Below, one piece after another: positions 34,906 to 44,178 of a DNA stretch of 64,000 nt. The DNA comes from Bradyrhizobium zhengyangense (GTDB lineage Bacteria; Pseudomonadota; Alphaproteobacteria; Rhizobiales; Xanthobacteraceae), in assembly GCF_022012435.1 (NCBI RefSeq), contig NZ_JAKLUA010000003.1, positions 248,001 to 312,000 on the forward strand, read 5' to 3'. The notes below the pieces were generated by a model that was not told the origin of the DNA, did no database searches, and saw only the letters and a list, made by a program, of their open reading frames with translations. Every line of letters begins with the position of its first letter. Position 1 is the first letter of the stretch. The position numbers and the translations under genes were made by a program.

Positions 34906-36570
34906 TCAGGTCGACTTGATATCGACGTCCTTGGTTTCCGGCAGGAACAGGAAGCCGATCACCGCTGTGATGACGGCGAACACAACCGGGTACCAGAGGC
35001 CGGCGTAGATATCGCCGGTCGAGGCCACGATCGCGAACGCGGTCGCCGGCAGCAGGCCGCCGAACCAGCCGTTGCCGATGTGGTAAGGCAGCGACATCGA
35101 CGTGTAGCGGATGCGGGTCGGGAACAGTTCGACCAGCATCGCCGCGATCGGGCCGTAGACCATGGTGACGAAGATCACCAGGACGAAGAGCAGACCGATG
35201 ATCGCCGCAACCTGCGGACGGAAGATGTCGAACGGGTTGGACATCTTCACGATGCCGGGGTCGCCCGCCTTGGGATAGCCCGCCGCCGCGATCGCCGCTG
35301 TGATCGCCGGGTTGCCCGCCTTCGCGTCGGGATAGGCGATGTCCTTGCCGTTGACCATGACCTTTACGCCGGAGCCGGCCGCGCCGGCGCTCGTCGAATA
35401 CTTGACAGACGAAGCGGCGAGGAAGGCGCGGGCAGTGTCGCAAGGCGCGGTGAACACACGGGTGCCGACCGGATTGAACAGGTCGCCGCAGCCCGCGGGA
35501 TCGGCCACCACCTCGACCTTCGTGGCCTCGATCGCCTTTTCCAGCGCGGGGTTGGCGTTGCTGGAGATCATCTTGAAGATCGGGAAGAAGGTCAGCGCCG
35601 CGATCAAGCAGCCGCCGAGGATGATCGGCTTTCGGCCGATCTTGTCGGACAGGGCGCCGAACACGACGAAGAAGCCGGTGCCGAACAGCAGCGACCACGC
35701 GATCAGCAGGTTGGCGGTATAGCCGTCGACCTTGAGGATCGATTGCAGGAAGAACAGTGCGTAGAACTGGCCCGTGTACCAGACCACGCCCTGGCCCATG
35801 GTGCCGCCGAGCAGCGCCAGCAGCACGAGCTTGCCGTTCTGCCAGTTGGCAAAGGCTTCGGTCAGCGGCGCCTTGGAGCTCTTGCCCTCATCCTTCATCT
35901 TCTGGAAGATCGGCGATTCATTGAGGCGCAACCGAATCCAGACCGACACGCCGAGCAGCAGCACCGAAACCAGGAACGGGATGCGCCAGCCCCAGGCCGC
36001 GAAGTCCGGCTCGCCGGTCGCGGTGCGGGTGAACAGGATCACCAGCAGCGACAGGAAGAGACCCATGGTCGCCGTGGTTTGGATGAAGGAGGTGTAATAG
36101 CCGCGCTTGCCATTCGGGGCATGCTCGGCGACGTAGGTCGCAGCACCGCCATACTCACCGCCGAGGGCCAGGCCCTGCAACAGGCGCAAGGCGATCAGGA
36201 TCACCGGAGCGGCAAAGCCGATGGTTGCCGCACTGGGCAGCAGGCCGACGATGAAGGTCGAGAGACCCATGATCAGGATGGTCACGAGGAAGGTATATTT
36301 GCGGCCGACGATGTCGCCGACGCGGCCGAACACGATTGCGCCGAAGGGGCGAACCAGGAAGCCTGCGGCAAAGGCCAGCAATGCGAAGATGTCGCGGGTT
36401 GCCGGCGGATAGGCCGAGAAGAACTGCGCGCCGATGATCGGGGCCAGCGATCCGTACAGATAGAAGTCGTACCACTCGAAGACGGTGCCGAGCGACGACG
36501 CGAGGATGACGAACCGCTCATCCTTTGTCATGCCGGTCGACCGAGCCGACGTTGCAGCCATTGTGGACAT
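34906..36570 (-). CDS. MFS transporter, metabolite:H+ symporter (MHS) type
   Basis: This 554-residue transporter probably couples uptake of a carboxylate or similar metabolite to proton entry. The first helix starts LGTVFEWYDFYLYGSLAPII, a hallmark of the MHS subfamily, and the loop after helix 2 contains RPFGAIVFGRVGDIVGRKYT; a second RxGRK-like loop is GALSDKIGRKPIILGG. It is longer than the usual 430-450 residues because of an insert of about 115 residues (roughly 335-450) between late helices, with a Cys pair. ATG 36570 is preferred, with GGGGAG upstream. The next genes on the other side are a LuxR-type regulator and an SSF hybrid kinase, suggesting regulated uptake. Confidence 0.9.
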   Translation of the reverse strand: MSTMAATSARSTGMTKDERFVILASSLGTVFEWYDFYLYGSLAPIIGAQFFSAYPPATRDIFALLAFAAGFLVRPFGAIVFGRVGDIVGRKYTFLVTILIMGLSTFIVGLLPSAATIGFAAPVILIALRLLQGLALGGEYGGAATYVAEHAPNGKRGYYTSFIQTTATMGLFLSLLVILFTRTATGEPDFAAWGWRIPFLVSVLLLGVSVWIRLRLNESPIFQKMKDEGKSSKAPLTEAFANWQNGKLVLLALLGGTMGQGVVWYTGQFYALFFLQSILKVDGYTANLLIAWSLLFGTGFFVVFGALSDKIGRKPIILGGCLIAALTFFPIFKMISSNANPALEKAIEATKVEVVADPAGCGDLFNPVGTRVFTAPCDTARAFLAASSVKYSTSAGAAGSGVKVMVNGKDIAYPDAKAGNPAITAAIAAAGYPKAGDPGIVKMSNPFDIFRPQVAAIIGLLFVLVIFVTMVYGPIAAMLVELFPTRIRYTSMSLPYHIGNGWFGGLLPATAFAIVASTGDIYAGLWYPVVFAVITAVIGFLFLPETKDVDIKST

Positions 36571-36875
36571 CGTGAATGCGCTCCCCGTATCTCGTTTCCT
36601 CGCGTCCCAGCTGTCCGGGCATGCCGGATCAACCCAGGTCTTGCGCCAAGGTAACATCGGCGTGAAACTGCCCCCAATACGACTTTCGGCCGTGCGCACT
36701 GACACGCAACTGACGATGCTGACCTATAGTGCAGCGTGGCTTCATATGGCTTGCGGATTAACCCCTTTCCGGCAAAGGAATAATGTGCCCTTGCATGCCA
36801 CGGCCGGTCGGGGAAGAATTGACCATCGCGCCCGTCCGGATTACTGGCGCTGATGTGAACCACAGCAAGAGATCG
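36571..36875. other. 305-bp divergent gap, MHS transporter and response regulator
   Basis: I see no gene in it. A TATAGT at 36725-36730 could be a minus-ten element for the regulator but lacks a well-spaced partner. Nothing else stands out. Confidence 0.4.
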
Positions 36876-37547
36876 ATGAACGCTCCCTCCACCCATCTCG
36901 TCATTGCCGATGACCATCCGCTGTTCCGTGATGCGCTGCGGCAGGCGGTGGCGGGCGTCCTCTCCACGGCGAAGATCGACGAGGCCGGATCGTTCGAGGA
37001 TCTGACGAAGCTCCTGGAACAGACCTCCGACGTCGACCTGGTCCTGCTCGACCTTTCGATGCCCGGCATCTCCGGCTTCTCCGGCCTGATCTATCTTCGC
37101 GCGCAATATCCGGCGATCCCGGTGGTGATCGTCTCGGCCTCCGACGACAGCGCCACGATCCGCCGCTCGCTCGATTTCGGCGCCTCCGGCTTCATCCCGA
37201 AGCGATTCGGCGTCGAGACGCTGCGCGATGCCATCCTCAAGGTGATGGAGGGCGACGTCTGGGTTCCCGCCGACACCGACCTGACGGCCGCCGCCGACCC
37301 CGACATGACCAAGCTGCGCGACCGCCTCGTGACGCTGACGCCGCAGCAGGTGCGGGTGCTGATGATGCTGTCGGAGGGGCTCCTCAACAAGCAGATCGCC
37401 TACGAGCTCGGCGTCTCCGAGGCGACCATCAAGGCGCATGTCTCGGCGATCCTGCAAAAGCTCGGCGTCGAAAGCCGCACCCAGGCCGTGATCGCCGCCG
37501 CCAAGATCGCCGGCGGTCAGTGGAAGCAGGGGACGCCTGCGGGGTAG
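36876..37547 (+). CDS. LuxR-type response regulator (ErdR/AgmR/CrbR-like)
   Basis: This 223-residue regulator has a receiver domain (about 6-122) with the acidic pair in LVIADDHPLFRDALRQAV, phospho-acceptor Asp59 in LVLLDLSMPGISGF, and Lys in GFIPKRFGVETL. The LuxR-type HTH (about 150-212) starts TLTPQQVRVLMMLSEGLLNK with LGVSEATIKAHVSAILQKLG. This pattern is close to ErdR, AgmR and CrbR, which pair with SSF-type hybrid kinases in acetate and alcohol catabolism. Such a kinase is encoded 1.4 kb downstream, so a partnership is likely but inferred. The ATG at 36876 has AAGAG upstream; the frame is open further upstream. Confidence 0.92.
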   Translation: MNAPSTHLVIADDHPLFRDALRQAVAGVLSTAKIDEAGSFEDLTKLLEQTSDVDLVLLDLSMPGISGFSGLIYLRAQYPAIPVVIVSASDDSATIRRSLDFGASGFIPKRFGVETLRDAILKVMEGDVWVPADTDLTAAADPDMTKLRDRLVTLTPQQVRVLMMLSEGLLNKQIAYELGVSEATIKAHVSAILQKLGVESRTQAVIAAAKIAGGQWKQGTPAG

Positions 37548-37937
37548 GCCACCAGTGCCGGCGCTGGTCGACGGGCAAAGCACCCAAGCACTGGGTCAAC
37601 CGGCATAGCTCAAAATATTCCACTTTACCGAAATTCGGATTTGTCGTGTTTTTCGCCCATCCTGATCCGGCGAAAAGGGGCGGTCGTACGTCGTCACGAG
37701 ACGCGGATCGGGCTGCGGTGGACGCTGGGCGGCGCCGTCGCAGATGTGAGCGCAGGGCGATGTGTTTGCGGTTGAGAGGACCTTGCAGATTCCGCAATCG
37801 GATTTCCGCCAGCCTCACAACTTCTCACAAGTCCAAACGGGCTTTCGGCCGCTGGCGCTGCTAGGCAGTCGCGTGATCGCAAGGCTGCCGCCGATCCGAT
37901 CGGATGGGGCCAACAACCATCAAGAAGGTACCCGACC
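37548..37937. other. 390-bp gap with a likely dispersed-repeat remnant
   Basis: There is no credible gene. The stretch 37608-37737, which includes TTTTCGCCCATCCTGATC, resembles a segment I remember recurring across Bradyrhizobium genomes. The rest before the hydrolase gene shows AGAAGGT as its ribosome-binding site. Confidence 0.4.
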
Positions 37938-38969
37938 ATGACAGAGTTGATCGACCCGCATCGCCGCCAGTTCCTCGGCATCGCAGCCGGCACCGCCGCC
38001 GTCGGCCTCGGTATGATCGACCTGGCGCGCGCTGCAACGGAAGCGCCGCAGTCCTCGGCAACATCAGCATCTTTCGACACGATCAAGCAGATCAATGCTG
38101 GCGTCCTCAACGTCGGCTACGCCGAAGCAGGCCCTGCGACCGGCCCGGTCGCGATCCTGCTCCACGGCTGGCCCTACGACATTCACAGCTTCGTCGATGT
38201 GGCGCCGATCCTGGCGCAGGCTGGCTATCGTGTCATCATCCCCTATCTGCGCGGCTACGGCTCGACGAACTTCCTCTCCAGCGAGACGCCGCGCAACGGC
38301 GAGCCGGGCGCGCTGGCCTCCGACATCATCGCTTTGATGGATGCGCTCGACATCAAGAAGGCCGTCCTTGCCGGCTTCGACTGGGGCGCGCGTACCTGCG
38401 ATATCATTGCCGCGCTGTGGCCGGAGCGTTGCCGTGCGCTGGTGTCGGTCAGCGGCTATCTGATCTCGAGCCAGGCGTCGGGAAGCGCGCCGCTGCCGCC
38501 GGCGGCCGAGCTGCAATGGTGGTACCAGTTCTATTTCGCTACCGAGCGCGGCCGCGCCGGCTACGAGAAGTACACCCATGACTTCGCCAAGCTGATCTGG
38601 AAGCTCGCTTCGCCGCAATGGAAGTTCGACGACGCCACCTTCGATCGCAGCGCGAAGGCATTCGAGAACAAGGATCACGTCGCGATCTCGATCCACAATT
38701 ACCGCTGGCGCCTCGGGCTCGCCCAAGGCGAGGCGAAGTACGAGGAGATCGAAAAGAAGCTCGCTTCTGCTCCCATGATCAACGTGCCGACGATCACGAT
38801 GGAAGGTGACGCCAATGGCGCGCCGCACCCGGAGCCCAGCGCATACGCCAAGATGTTCTCGGGTCGCTACGACTTTCGCCTGATCACCGGTGGCATCGGT
38901 CACAATCTGCCTCAGGAGGCACCGACGGCCTTTGCCAAGGCCGTCATCGACGTGGACGGGGCCGCCTGA
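37938..38969 (+). CDS. Tat-exported alpha/beta hydrolase (epoxide hydrolase/dehalogenase-like)
   Basis: This 343-residue protein has a twin-arginine signal (HRRQFLGIAAGTAAVGLG, Arg9-Arg10) and the alpha/beta hydrolase fold of the epoxide hydrolase/haloalkane dehalogenase branch. The oxyanion HGWP motif is in ILLHGWPYDIHSFVD, the likely nucleophile Asp148 in LAGFDWGARTCDI, and the catalytic His322 in GGIGHNLPQEAPTAF. Export of a folded enzyme to the periplasm is inferred from the Tat motif. It lies between the LuxR-type regulator and the SSF hybrid kinase, convergent with the latter. The substrate is unknown. Confidence 0.9.
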   Translation: MTELIDPHRRQFLGIAAGTAAVGLGMIDLARAATEAPQSSATSASFDTIKQINAGVLNVGYAEAGPATGPVAILLHGWPYDIHSFVDVAPILAQAGYRVIIPYLRGYGSTNFLSSETPRNGEPGALASDIIALMDALDIKKAVLAGFDWGARTCDIIAALWPERCRALVSVSGYLISSQASGSAPLPPAAELQWWYQFYFATERGRAGYEKYTHDFAKLIWKLASPQWKFDDATFDRSAKAFENKDHVAISIHNYRWRLGLAQGEAKYEEIEKKLASAPMINVPTITMEGDANGAPHPEPSAYAKMFSGRYDFRLITGGIGHNLPQEAPTAFAKAVIDVDGAA

Positions 38970-38984
38970 GAATTGAGACCTGCC

Positions 38985-41900
38985 TTACTCCGCCGCCACC
39001 ATCTGCTGCGTGCGCCACTGTCCGAGCAGGGCGCGCAGCGAAGCCGGCTTCACAGGCTTGTTCAGCACCGCGATCTTCTCGTCGCGCGCCGCGCTTTGCA
39101 CGGCCGGGCTGCGATCGGCGGTGATCAGGATCGCGGGGATAGAGTCGCCGAAGCGGCGGCGGATCTCGCGGATGGCGGCGATGCCGTTGCCGCGGTCGAG
39201 GTGATAGTCGACGAGCAGCCCCGTCACACGCTTGCCGGCGGCCTCGATCGCAGCGATCGCGCCTTCGGGATCGGCGACCGCGATCACCTCGGCGTCCCAG
39301 GCTTTCAGCAGCGTCCGCATGCCGTCGAGGATCGCCGCGTCGTTCTCGATGCAGACGATCAGGGCGCCGGAGATCGGCGTGCGCGCCAGCGGCGTTGCGC
39401 TGGTCACCGCCGCGGTGAGCGTCACGGCTTTCGCCGTCGGCACCGTCACGGAGAACAGCGAGCCGCCGCTCGTGTTGGCGTCGATGGCGATGCTGTGGCC
39501 CAGCACGCGCGCCAGCCGCTCGACGATCGAGAGTCCCAGTCCGAGGCCGCGCGCGATCCGCGCGCCCTGCTCGAGGCGGTGGAACTCCTTGAAGATCTCG
39601 CTGCGCTTCGCCGCGGGGATACCGACGCCGGTGTCGTAGACGTTGATCGCGAGCGAGGCGCCGCGGCGGCGGCAGCCGACCAGCACCCGCCCGCGCGGGG
39701 TGTATTTGATCGCGTTCGAGATCAGGTTCTGCAACAGCCGCCGCAGCAGCAGCCGGTCCGACTCGACCGGCAGCGAGCAGGGCACGAAGGTGAGATCGAG
39801 GCCCTTGGCGCGGGCGATCGGGGCGAACTCGATCTCCAGCGAGCGCATCAGGTCGGCCATCTTGAAGCTCGAGATCGAGGTTGCCATTGCGCCGGCATCG
39901 AGGCGGGAGATGTCGAGCAGCGCGCCGAGGATCTCCTCGATCGCTTGCAACGATTCATCGATATTCTCGACCAGCCGCGTCTCCTCGCCATTGTGCTGGC
40001 GCTCGACCAGGCTCGTGACATAGAGCCGCGCCGCGTTCAGTGGCTGGAGAATGTCGTGGCTGGCGGCCGCGAGGAAGCGCGTCTTGGAGATGCTGGCGTC
40101 CTCCGCCGCGCTCTTGGCCAGCGCCAGCTCCGAGTTCAATCGCGTCAGCTCCTCGGTGCGGTCGCGCACGCGCTTTTCCAGCGTCGCATTGGCGCGCTCC
40201 AGCGCTTCCGCCGCCTCGAAGGTCGGCGTGACGTCGGTGAAGGTGATGACGAAGCCGCCGCCGGGCATGCGGTTGGTGAGCACCTCGATCACCATGTGGC
40301 GTTCCGGCAGGCGTTCGAGATAGGGTTCGCCGTCGGTGGTGTAGGCCAAAAGTCGCTGCTCGATCATCGCCTCGCGGTCAGACTGATCGGCGGGATCGCT
40401 CACGCCCATGAATTCCAGGATCTCGCGGAGCGGCGTGCCGAACTGGATGAAATGCGGCGGCACGTTGAGCAGGTCGCCGAACTGCCTGTTGGAGCAGATC
40501 AGCTGCAGATCGGCATCGAACACCGCGATGCCCTGGCGCACATGGTTGAGCGCGGTCTGCAGGATCTCGCGGTTGAAATGCAGGGCCGCGTGGGAATCGT
40601 CGAGCAGCTTCAATGCGGCCTTCGCGGAGACCGTGCGCTTGCGCAGCAGCAGCGACATCACGAGGCGGGAGGACGCGGCTCCGATCGAGGAGGCGATCAG
40701 GTGCTCGGCGTGCTGCAGCAGCTCGAAATCGGCGGGCGCCCCCGACTCCAGCCGCATATTGCGCCGCGCCGAGAAAGCTTCGAACGAGTGCTGGGCTCGT
40801 TCGGGCCCGAGATATTGCGCGACCGTGGCCTGGATGTCCTGCACCGTGATCGTGGTGCGCCAGCGGCGGAAGTTCGGGGCGATCGGGGCGAGCGTATTGG
40901 GCACGAACAGGTCGGCCTGCACCAGCTCGATGGACGAAGGCTGCCGCGCCAGCGACAGCAGCACATAGGTGAGGATGTTGAGCGAGAGCGACCAGACCAC
41001 GCCATGCATCAGCGGCGACAGGTCGGCGCCGAACAGCGCCTGCGGCCGCAGCGCCTCGATGCCGAAGGGGCCGTGCTGGAGCAGCAACAGGCCTGATGTC
41101 GACGTGTCCATGAAGCTCGGCAGGAACAACGTGTAGAACCACACCGCGAAGCCGACCAGCATGCCGCCGATGGCGCCGCGCGCGGTCGCCCGCCGCCACA
41201 ACAGTCCCCCGAAAAAGGCGGGTGCGAGTTGCGCAATGGCGGCAAAGGACAAGAGGCCGATCGCGGCGAGCTGGGCGTTGCCGAGCGCGCGATAGTAGAA
41301 ATAGGCCATCACCATGATGGCGAAGATGGCAAGCCGCCGCGAGCGCAGCAGGAAGTCGCCGAAGTCGGTGCCGCCCGCGCGCCCCTCGGGTCGACGTTGC
41401 AGCACCAATGGCACCACGAGGTCGTTCGAAACCATGATCGAAAGCGCGACGCATTCGACGATCACCATCGCGGTAGCCGCCGACAGGCCGCCGACGAAGA
41501 CGGCGACGCTGAGAAGTCCCGCGCCGCCCTCCATCGGCAAGGCCAGCACGTACATGTCAGGGTCGACCGCGCCGAACGGGAAGGTGATGAGGCCGGCGAG
41601 CGCGATCGGGATCACGAACACATTGATGGCGACGAGATAGAGCGGGAACAGCCAGCGCGCGCGGCTGACTTCGGCGTCGCTGGAGTTCTCGACCACGCTG
41701 ACGTGAAACTGCCGCGGCAGCAGCATGATCGCGCACAGCGACAGCAGCGTCATCGTGAGGAAATTGCCGATCGACGGCGTATAGTCGATGGCGCGCACCG
41801 CCTCCGGCGTCTTCATCGCGCGCTCGATCAATTCGTGCGGCGAGAACATCCAGAAAGTGACGAAGATGCCGGCGGTGAGGAAGGCCGCCAGCTTGATGGT

Positions 41901-42494
41901 GGATTCGGTCGCAACCGCCAGCATCAGGCCGTGCTGATGCTCGGTGGCGTCGGTCTGCCGCGTGCCGAACAGCACCGCGAATGCCGCCATCGCCAGCGTC
42001 ACCATCAGCGCGATGTCACCGAGGATCGGGATGTGGGAGAACGCCTGGTCCTCGCTCAGGATGACTTCGAGCGAGGAGGCGACCGCCTTGAGCTGCAGCG
42101 CGATGTAGGGCACCGAGCCGATGATCGCGATCAGCGCCACCGTTGCCGCCACGGCCTGGCTCTTGCCGTAGCGCGCGCCGATGAAGTCGGCGATCGAGGT
42201 GATGTTATGCGCTTTCGCGAGCTGGATCACGCGGCGCAGGACGCCGGCGCCGAGGCCGATCATCAGGATCGGGCCGACATAGATCGCAAGGAAGTCGGTC
42301 GAGGTGCGGGTGGCGAAGCCGACCGAGCCGAAGAAGGTCCAGGAGGTGCAGTAGATCGCCAGCGACAGCGGATAGATCAGTCCGGACGCGCGGCCGGGCT
42401 TGGCTGACGAGCGGCGGTCGCCATGGCTCGCCACCAGGAACAGGAAACCGATATAGCCGAAGGCGGCGGCAATCACGCCCCAATCGTGCAGCAT
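38985..42494 (-). CDS. SSF-PAS-histidine kinase-receiver hybrid sensor (CbrA/CrbS/MxtR-like)
   Basis: This 1169-residue protein begins with about 13 membrane helices of the sodium:solute symporter fold (about 1-500; IYPLSLAIYCTSWTFFGSVG is a landmark). A STAC-like linker and a PAS domain (about 640-770, QTALNHVRQGIAVFDADLQL) follow, then HisKA with His813 in FLAAASHDILQPLNAA, HATPase (NLISNAIKYTPRG, GVGIPAAKRSEIF, GLGLGLSIVERLA), and a C-terminal receiver with Asp1096 in GLLVDYHLDRGNG. The architecture is that of CbrA/CrbS/MxtR, which sense or transport a substrate and control carbon use. The LuxR-type regulator at 36.9 kb is a likely partner. The ATG at 42494 is chosen over a TTG at 42521. 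Confidence 0.93.
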   Translation of the reverse strand: MLHDWGVIAAAFGYIGFLFLVASHGDRRSSAKPGRASGLIYPLSLAIYCTSWTFFGSVGFATRTSTDFLAIYVGPILMIGLGAGVLRRVIQLAKAHNITSIADFIGARYGKSQAVAATVALIAIIGSVPYIALQLKAVASSLEVILSEDQAFSHIPILGDIALMVTLAMAAFAVLFGTRQTDATEHQHGLMLAVATESTIKLAAFLTAGIFVTFWMFSPHELIERAMKTPEAVRAIDYTPSIGNFLTMTLLSLCAIMLLPRQFHVSVVENSSDAEVSRARWLFPLYLVAINVFVIPIALAGLITFPFGAVDPDMYVLALPMEGGAGLLSVAVFVGGLSAATAMVIVECVALSIMVSNDLVVPLVLQRRPEGRAGGTDFGDFLLRSRRLAIFAIMVMAYFYYRALGNAQLAAIGLLSFAAIAQLAPAFFGGLLWRRATARGAIGGMLVGFAVWFYTLFLPSFMDTSTSGLLLLQHGPFGIEALRPQALFGADLSPLMHGVVWSLSLNILTYVLLSLARQPSSIELVQADLFVPNTLAPIAPNFRRWRTTITVQDIQATVAQYLGPERAQHSFEAFSARRNMRLESGAPADFELLQHAEHLIASSIGAASSRLVMSLLLRKRTVSAKAALKLLDDSHAALHFNREILQTALNHVRQGIAVFDADLQLICSNRQFGDLLNVPPHFIQFGTPLREILEFMGVSDPADQSDREAMIEQRLLAYTTDGEPYLERLPERHMVIEVLTNRMPGGGFVITFTDVTPTFEAAEALERANATLEKRVRDRTEELTRLNSELALAKSAAEDASISKTRFLAAASHDILQPLNAARLYVTSLVERQHNGEETRLVENIDESLQAIEEILGALLDISRLDAGAMATSISSFKMADLMRSLEIEFAPIARAKGLDLTFVPCSLPVESDRLLLRRLLQNLISNAIKYTPRGRVLVGCRRRGASLAINVYDTGVGIPAAKRSEIFKEFHRLEQGARIARGLGLGLSIVERLARVLGHSIAIDANTSGGSLFSVTVPTAKAVTLTAAVTSATPLARTPISGALIVCIENDAAILDGMRTLLKAWDAEVIAVADPEGAIAAIEAAGKRVTGLLVDYHLDRGNGIAAIREIRRRFGDSIPAILITADRSPAVQSAARDEKIAVLNKPVKPASLRALLGQWRTQQMVAAE

Positions 42495-42638
42495 GGCGAG
42501 CGTGCGTCTCCCTGGGCGCAAGGGCGCCCGATCTCATTTTCCCTGCAAATCTAGCGCGTTGGCGGGGTGGAGGCGACAGCGAAATGGCCGGCGAGGGCAG
42601 GAACTGGGGTTGTCGTTAAGCCAGGGGTGAGCTGCCTG

Positions 42639-42666
42639 CTCTCCCGCGCCCCGCAAGCGGGGAGAG
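42639..42666. repeat. CTCTCCCC-type palindromic repeat, imperfect copy
   Basis: CCCCGC-AA-GCGGGG (42649-42662) flanked by CTCTCC and GAGAG. This hairpin family recurs at 56464-56488 and 63477-63502. Here it lies in the 186-bp gap between hemA and the upstream hybrid kinase gene, beyond the hemA stop, and may serve as a hemA terminator. Confidence 0.6.
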
Positions 42667-42680
42667 GCGAAGGGAAACGC

Positions 42681-43910
42681 CTACTCCGCCGCCAGCGACT
42701 TCTCGCTCAGGGGCAGGCCGAGCCGGTCCCACACCTGCAACAGGGCCTCGGCAAGCTGATCGATCAGGCCGTCGTCGTGATAGGGCGAGGGCGTGATGCG
42801 CAGGCGCTCGGTGCCCTTGGCGACCGTGGGATAGTTGATCGGCTGGATGTAGATGCCGTGATCCTCGAGCAGCATGTCCGAGGCCTGCTTGCACTTCTCT
42901 GGATCGCCGACGAATAGCGGTACGATGTGGGTGTCGTTCGACATCACGGGAAGGCCCGCGGCATTGAGGATCGCCTTGACGCGGGCAGCGCGGTCCTGGT
43001 GACGCTCGCGCTCCCAGCTCGAGGTCTTCAGGTGCTTGATCGCGGCTGTCGCGGCCGAGCAGATCGCCGGCGGCAGCGCGGTGGTGAAGATGAAGCCCGG
43101 CGCATAGGAGCGCACGGCGTCGATGATGTGGCCGTTGCCGGCGATGTAGCCGCCGAGGCAGCCGAACGCTTTCGCCAGCGTGCCCTCGAGAATGTCGATG
43201 CGATGCATGACGCCATCACGCTCGGCAATGCCGCCGCCGCGCGGGCCGTACATGCCGACGGCGTGAACCTCGTCGACATAGGTCATCGCATTATACTTCT
43301 CGGCGAGATCGCAGATCTTGGCGAGCGGGGCGACGTCGCCGTCCATCGAATAGAGGCTCTCGCAGGCGATCAGCTTCGGCCGGTTCGGGCCCGCGGCCTT
43401 CAACTTCGCTTCGAGATCGGCGAGATCGTTGTGGCGGAAGACCACCCGCTCGCAGCCGGACTGACGGATGCCCTCGATCATCGAATTGTGGTTGAGCTCG
43501 TCCGACACGATCAGGCAGTTCGGAATGAGCTTGGCGATGGTGGCGATGCCGGTCTGGTTCGAGACATAGCCCGAGGTGAACAGCAGCGCGGCTTCCTTGC
43601 CGTGGAGGTCGGCGAGCTCGGCCTCGAGCTGCACCAGCGGATGATGCGTGCCGGCGATGTTGCGGGTACCGCCTGCGCCGGTTCCGACGCGGGTCGCGGT
43701 CTCGACCATGGCGCCGACCACTTTCGGGTGCTGGCCCATGCCGAGGTAATCATTGGAGCACCAGATCACGACGTCGCGCTTGCCCTTCGGCGAGTGCCAG
43801 ACCGCGTGCGGGAACCGGCCGGCTGTCCGCTCCAGATCGGCGAACACGCGATAGCGGCGCTCGGTATGGAGACGGTCGAGGGCGGAATTGAAGAATTCAG
43901 CGTAATCCAT
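42681..43910 (-). CDS. hemA: 5-aminolevulinate synthase
   Basis: This 409-residue PLP enzyme condenses glycine and succinyl-CoA to 5-aminolevulinate, the committed step of the C4 haem pathway used by alphaproteobacteria. The PLP Lys247 is in [17 protein letters not shown], the glycine-rich cofactor loop in [20 protein letters not shown], and [20 protein letters not shown] is a family signature. Length is typical. A perfect FNR/FixK-type box lies about 140 bp upstream, which agrees with the known oxygen-responsive control of hemA in Bradyrhizobium. The divergent neighbour is aroQ. Confidence 0.97.
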   Translation of the reverse strand: MDYAEFFNSALDRLHTERRYRVFADLERTAGRFPHAVWHSPKGKRDVVIWCSNDYLGMGQHPKVVGAMVETATRVGTGAGGTRNIAGTHHPLVQLEAELADLHGKEAALLFTSGYVSNQTGIATIAKLIPNCLIVSDELNHNSMIEGIRQSGCERVVFRHNDLADLEAKLKAAGPNRPKLIACESLYSMDGDVAPLAKICDLAEKYNAMTYVDEVHAVGMYGPRGGGIAERDGVMHRIDILEGTLAKAFGCLGGYIAGNGHIIDAVRSYAPGFIFTTALPPAICSAATAAIKHLKTSSWERERHQDRAARVKAILNAAGLPVMSNDTHIVPLFVGDPEKCKQASDMLLEDHGIYIQPINYPTVAKGTERLRITPSPYHDDGLIDQLAEALLQVWDRLGLPLSEKSLAAE

Positions 43911-43952
43911 CGGTGCAACCTGAGACGGAACTGACCAAAAGAGCGGATATCC

Positions 43953-43973
43953 TTAGAGCTTTTCCAGCTCTAA
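43953..43973 (-). promoter_or_regulatory. leader hairpin upstream of hemA
   Basis: TTAGAGCT (43953-43960), spacer TTTCC, AGCTCTAA (43966-43973) form a perfect 8-bp stem ending 43 bp before the hemA ATG. It would form in the hemA leader RNA, or act as a DNA site. Function is unknown. Confidence 0.5.
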
Positions 43974-44005
43974 TGTCTATGCGCTATCCCACATTTGGCC
44001 GTGAG

Positions 44006-44026
44006 GGGCATTTGGGCAAAATGCCC
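44006..44026. promoter_or_regulatory. inverted repeat between FNR box and hemA
   Basis: GGGCATTT (44006-44013) and AAATGCCC (44019-44026) with spacer GGGCA. It lies where the hemA minus-ten and start region would be for an activator at the adjacent FNR-type box, so it could be a second regulator site. Confidence 0.4.
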
Positions 44027-44044
44027 TATCGTGCGATCTGAAAC

Positions 44045-44058
44045 TTGATCCCGATCAA
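44045..44058. promoter_or_regulatory. perfect FNR/FixK2-type box upstream of hemA
   Basis: TTGAT-CCCG-ATCAA is an exact match to the FNR consensus and fits the FixK2 form TTGA-N6-TCAA; the symmetry extends to 8-bp arms (44042-44061). It lies about 135 bp upstream of hemA and 120 bp upstream of aroQ. Low-oxygen activation of hemA through FixK-type regulators is established in Bradyrhizobium, so hemA is the likely target. Confidence 0.85.
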
Positions 44059-44178
44059 GTTCGCGTCAGCGTCCAATGCTGCTCTGCAATATCGGCTGCT
44101 CTTCCAGGTGGTTCGGCCGGAATCCCGTCACCGGCCCGGCCAAGCGCCTTGGCGGTTAACCCCTAAAAGGACGTGTCC

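Noticed and set aside
34870..36654. A 594-codon plus-strand open frame
   Set aside because: It is antisense to the MHS transporter gene, which has the expected membrane helices and motifs.
37520..37864. A 114-codon plus-strand frame in the gap before the hydrolase gene
   Set aside because: It has no ribosome-binding site, starts within the regulator gene, and its composition is random-like. The region looks like repeat remnant.
38973..41096. A 707-codon plus-strand open frame
   Set aside because: It is antisense to the SSF hybrid kinase gene and shows no recognisable domain.
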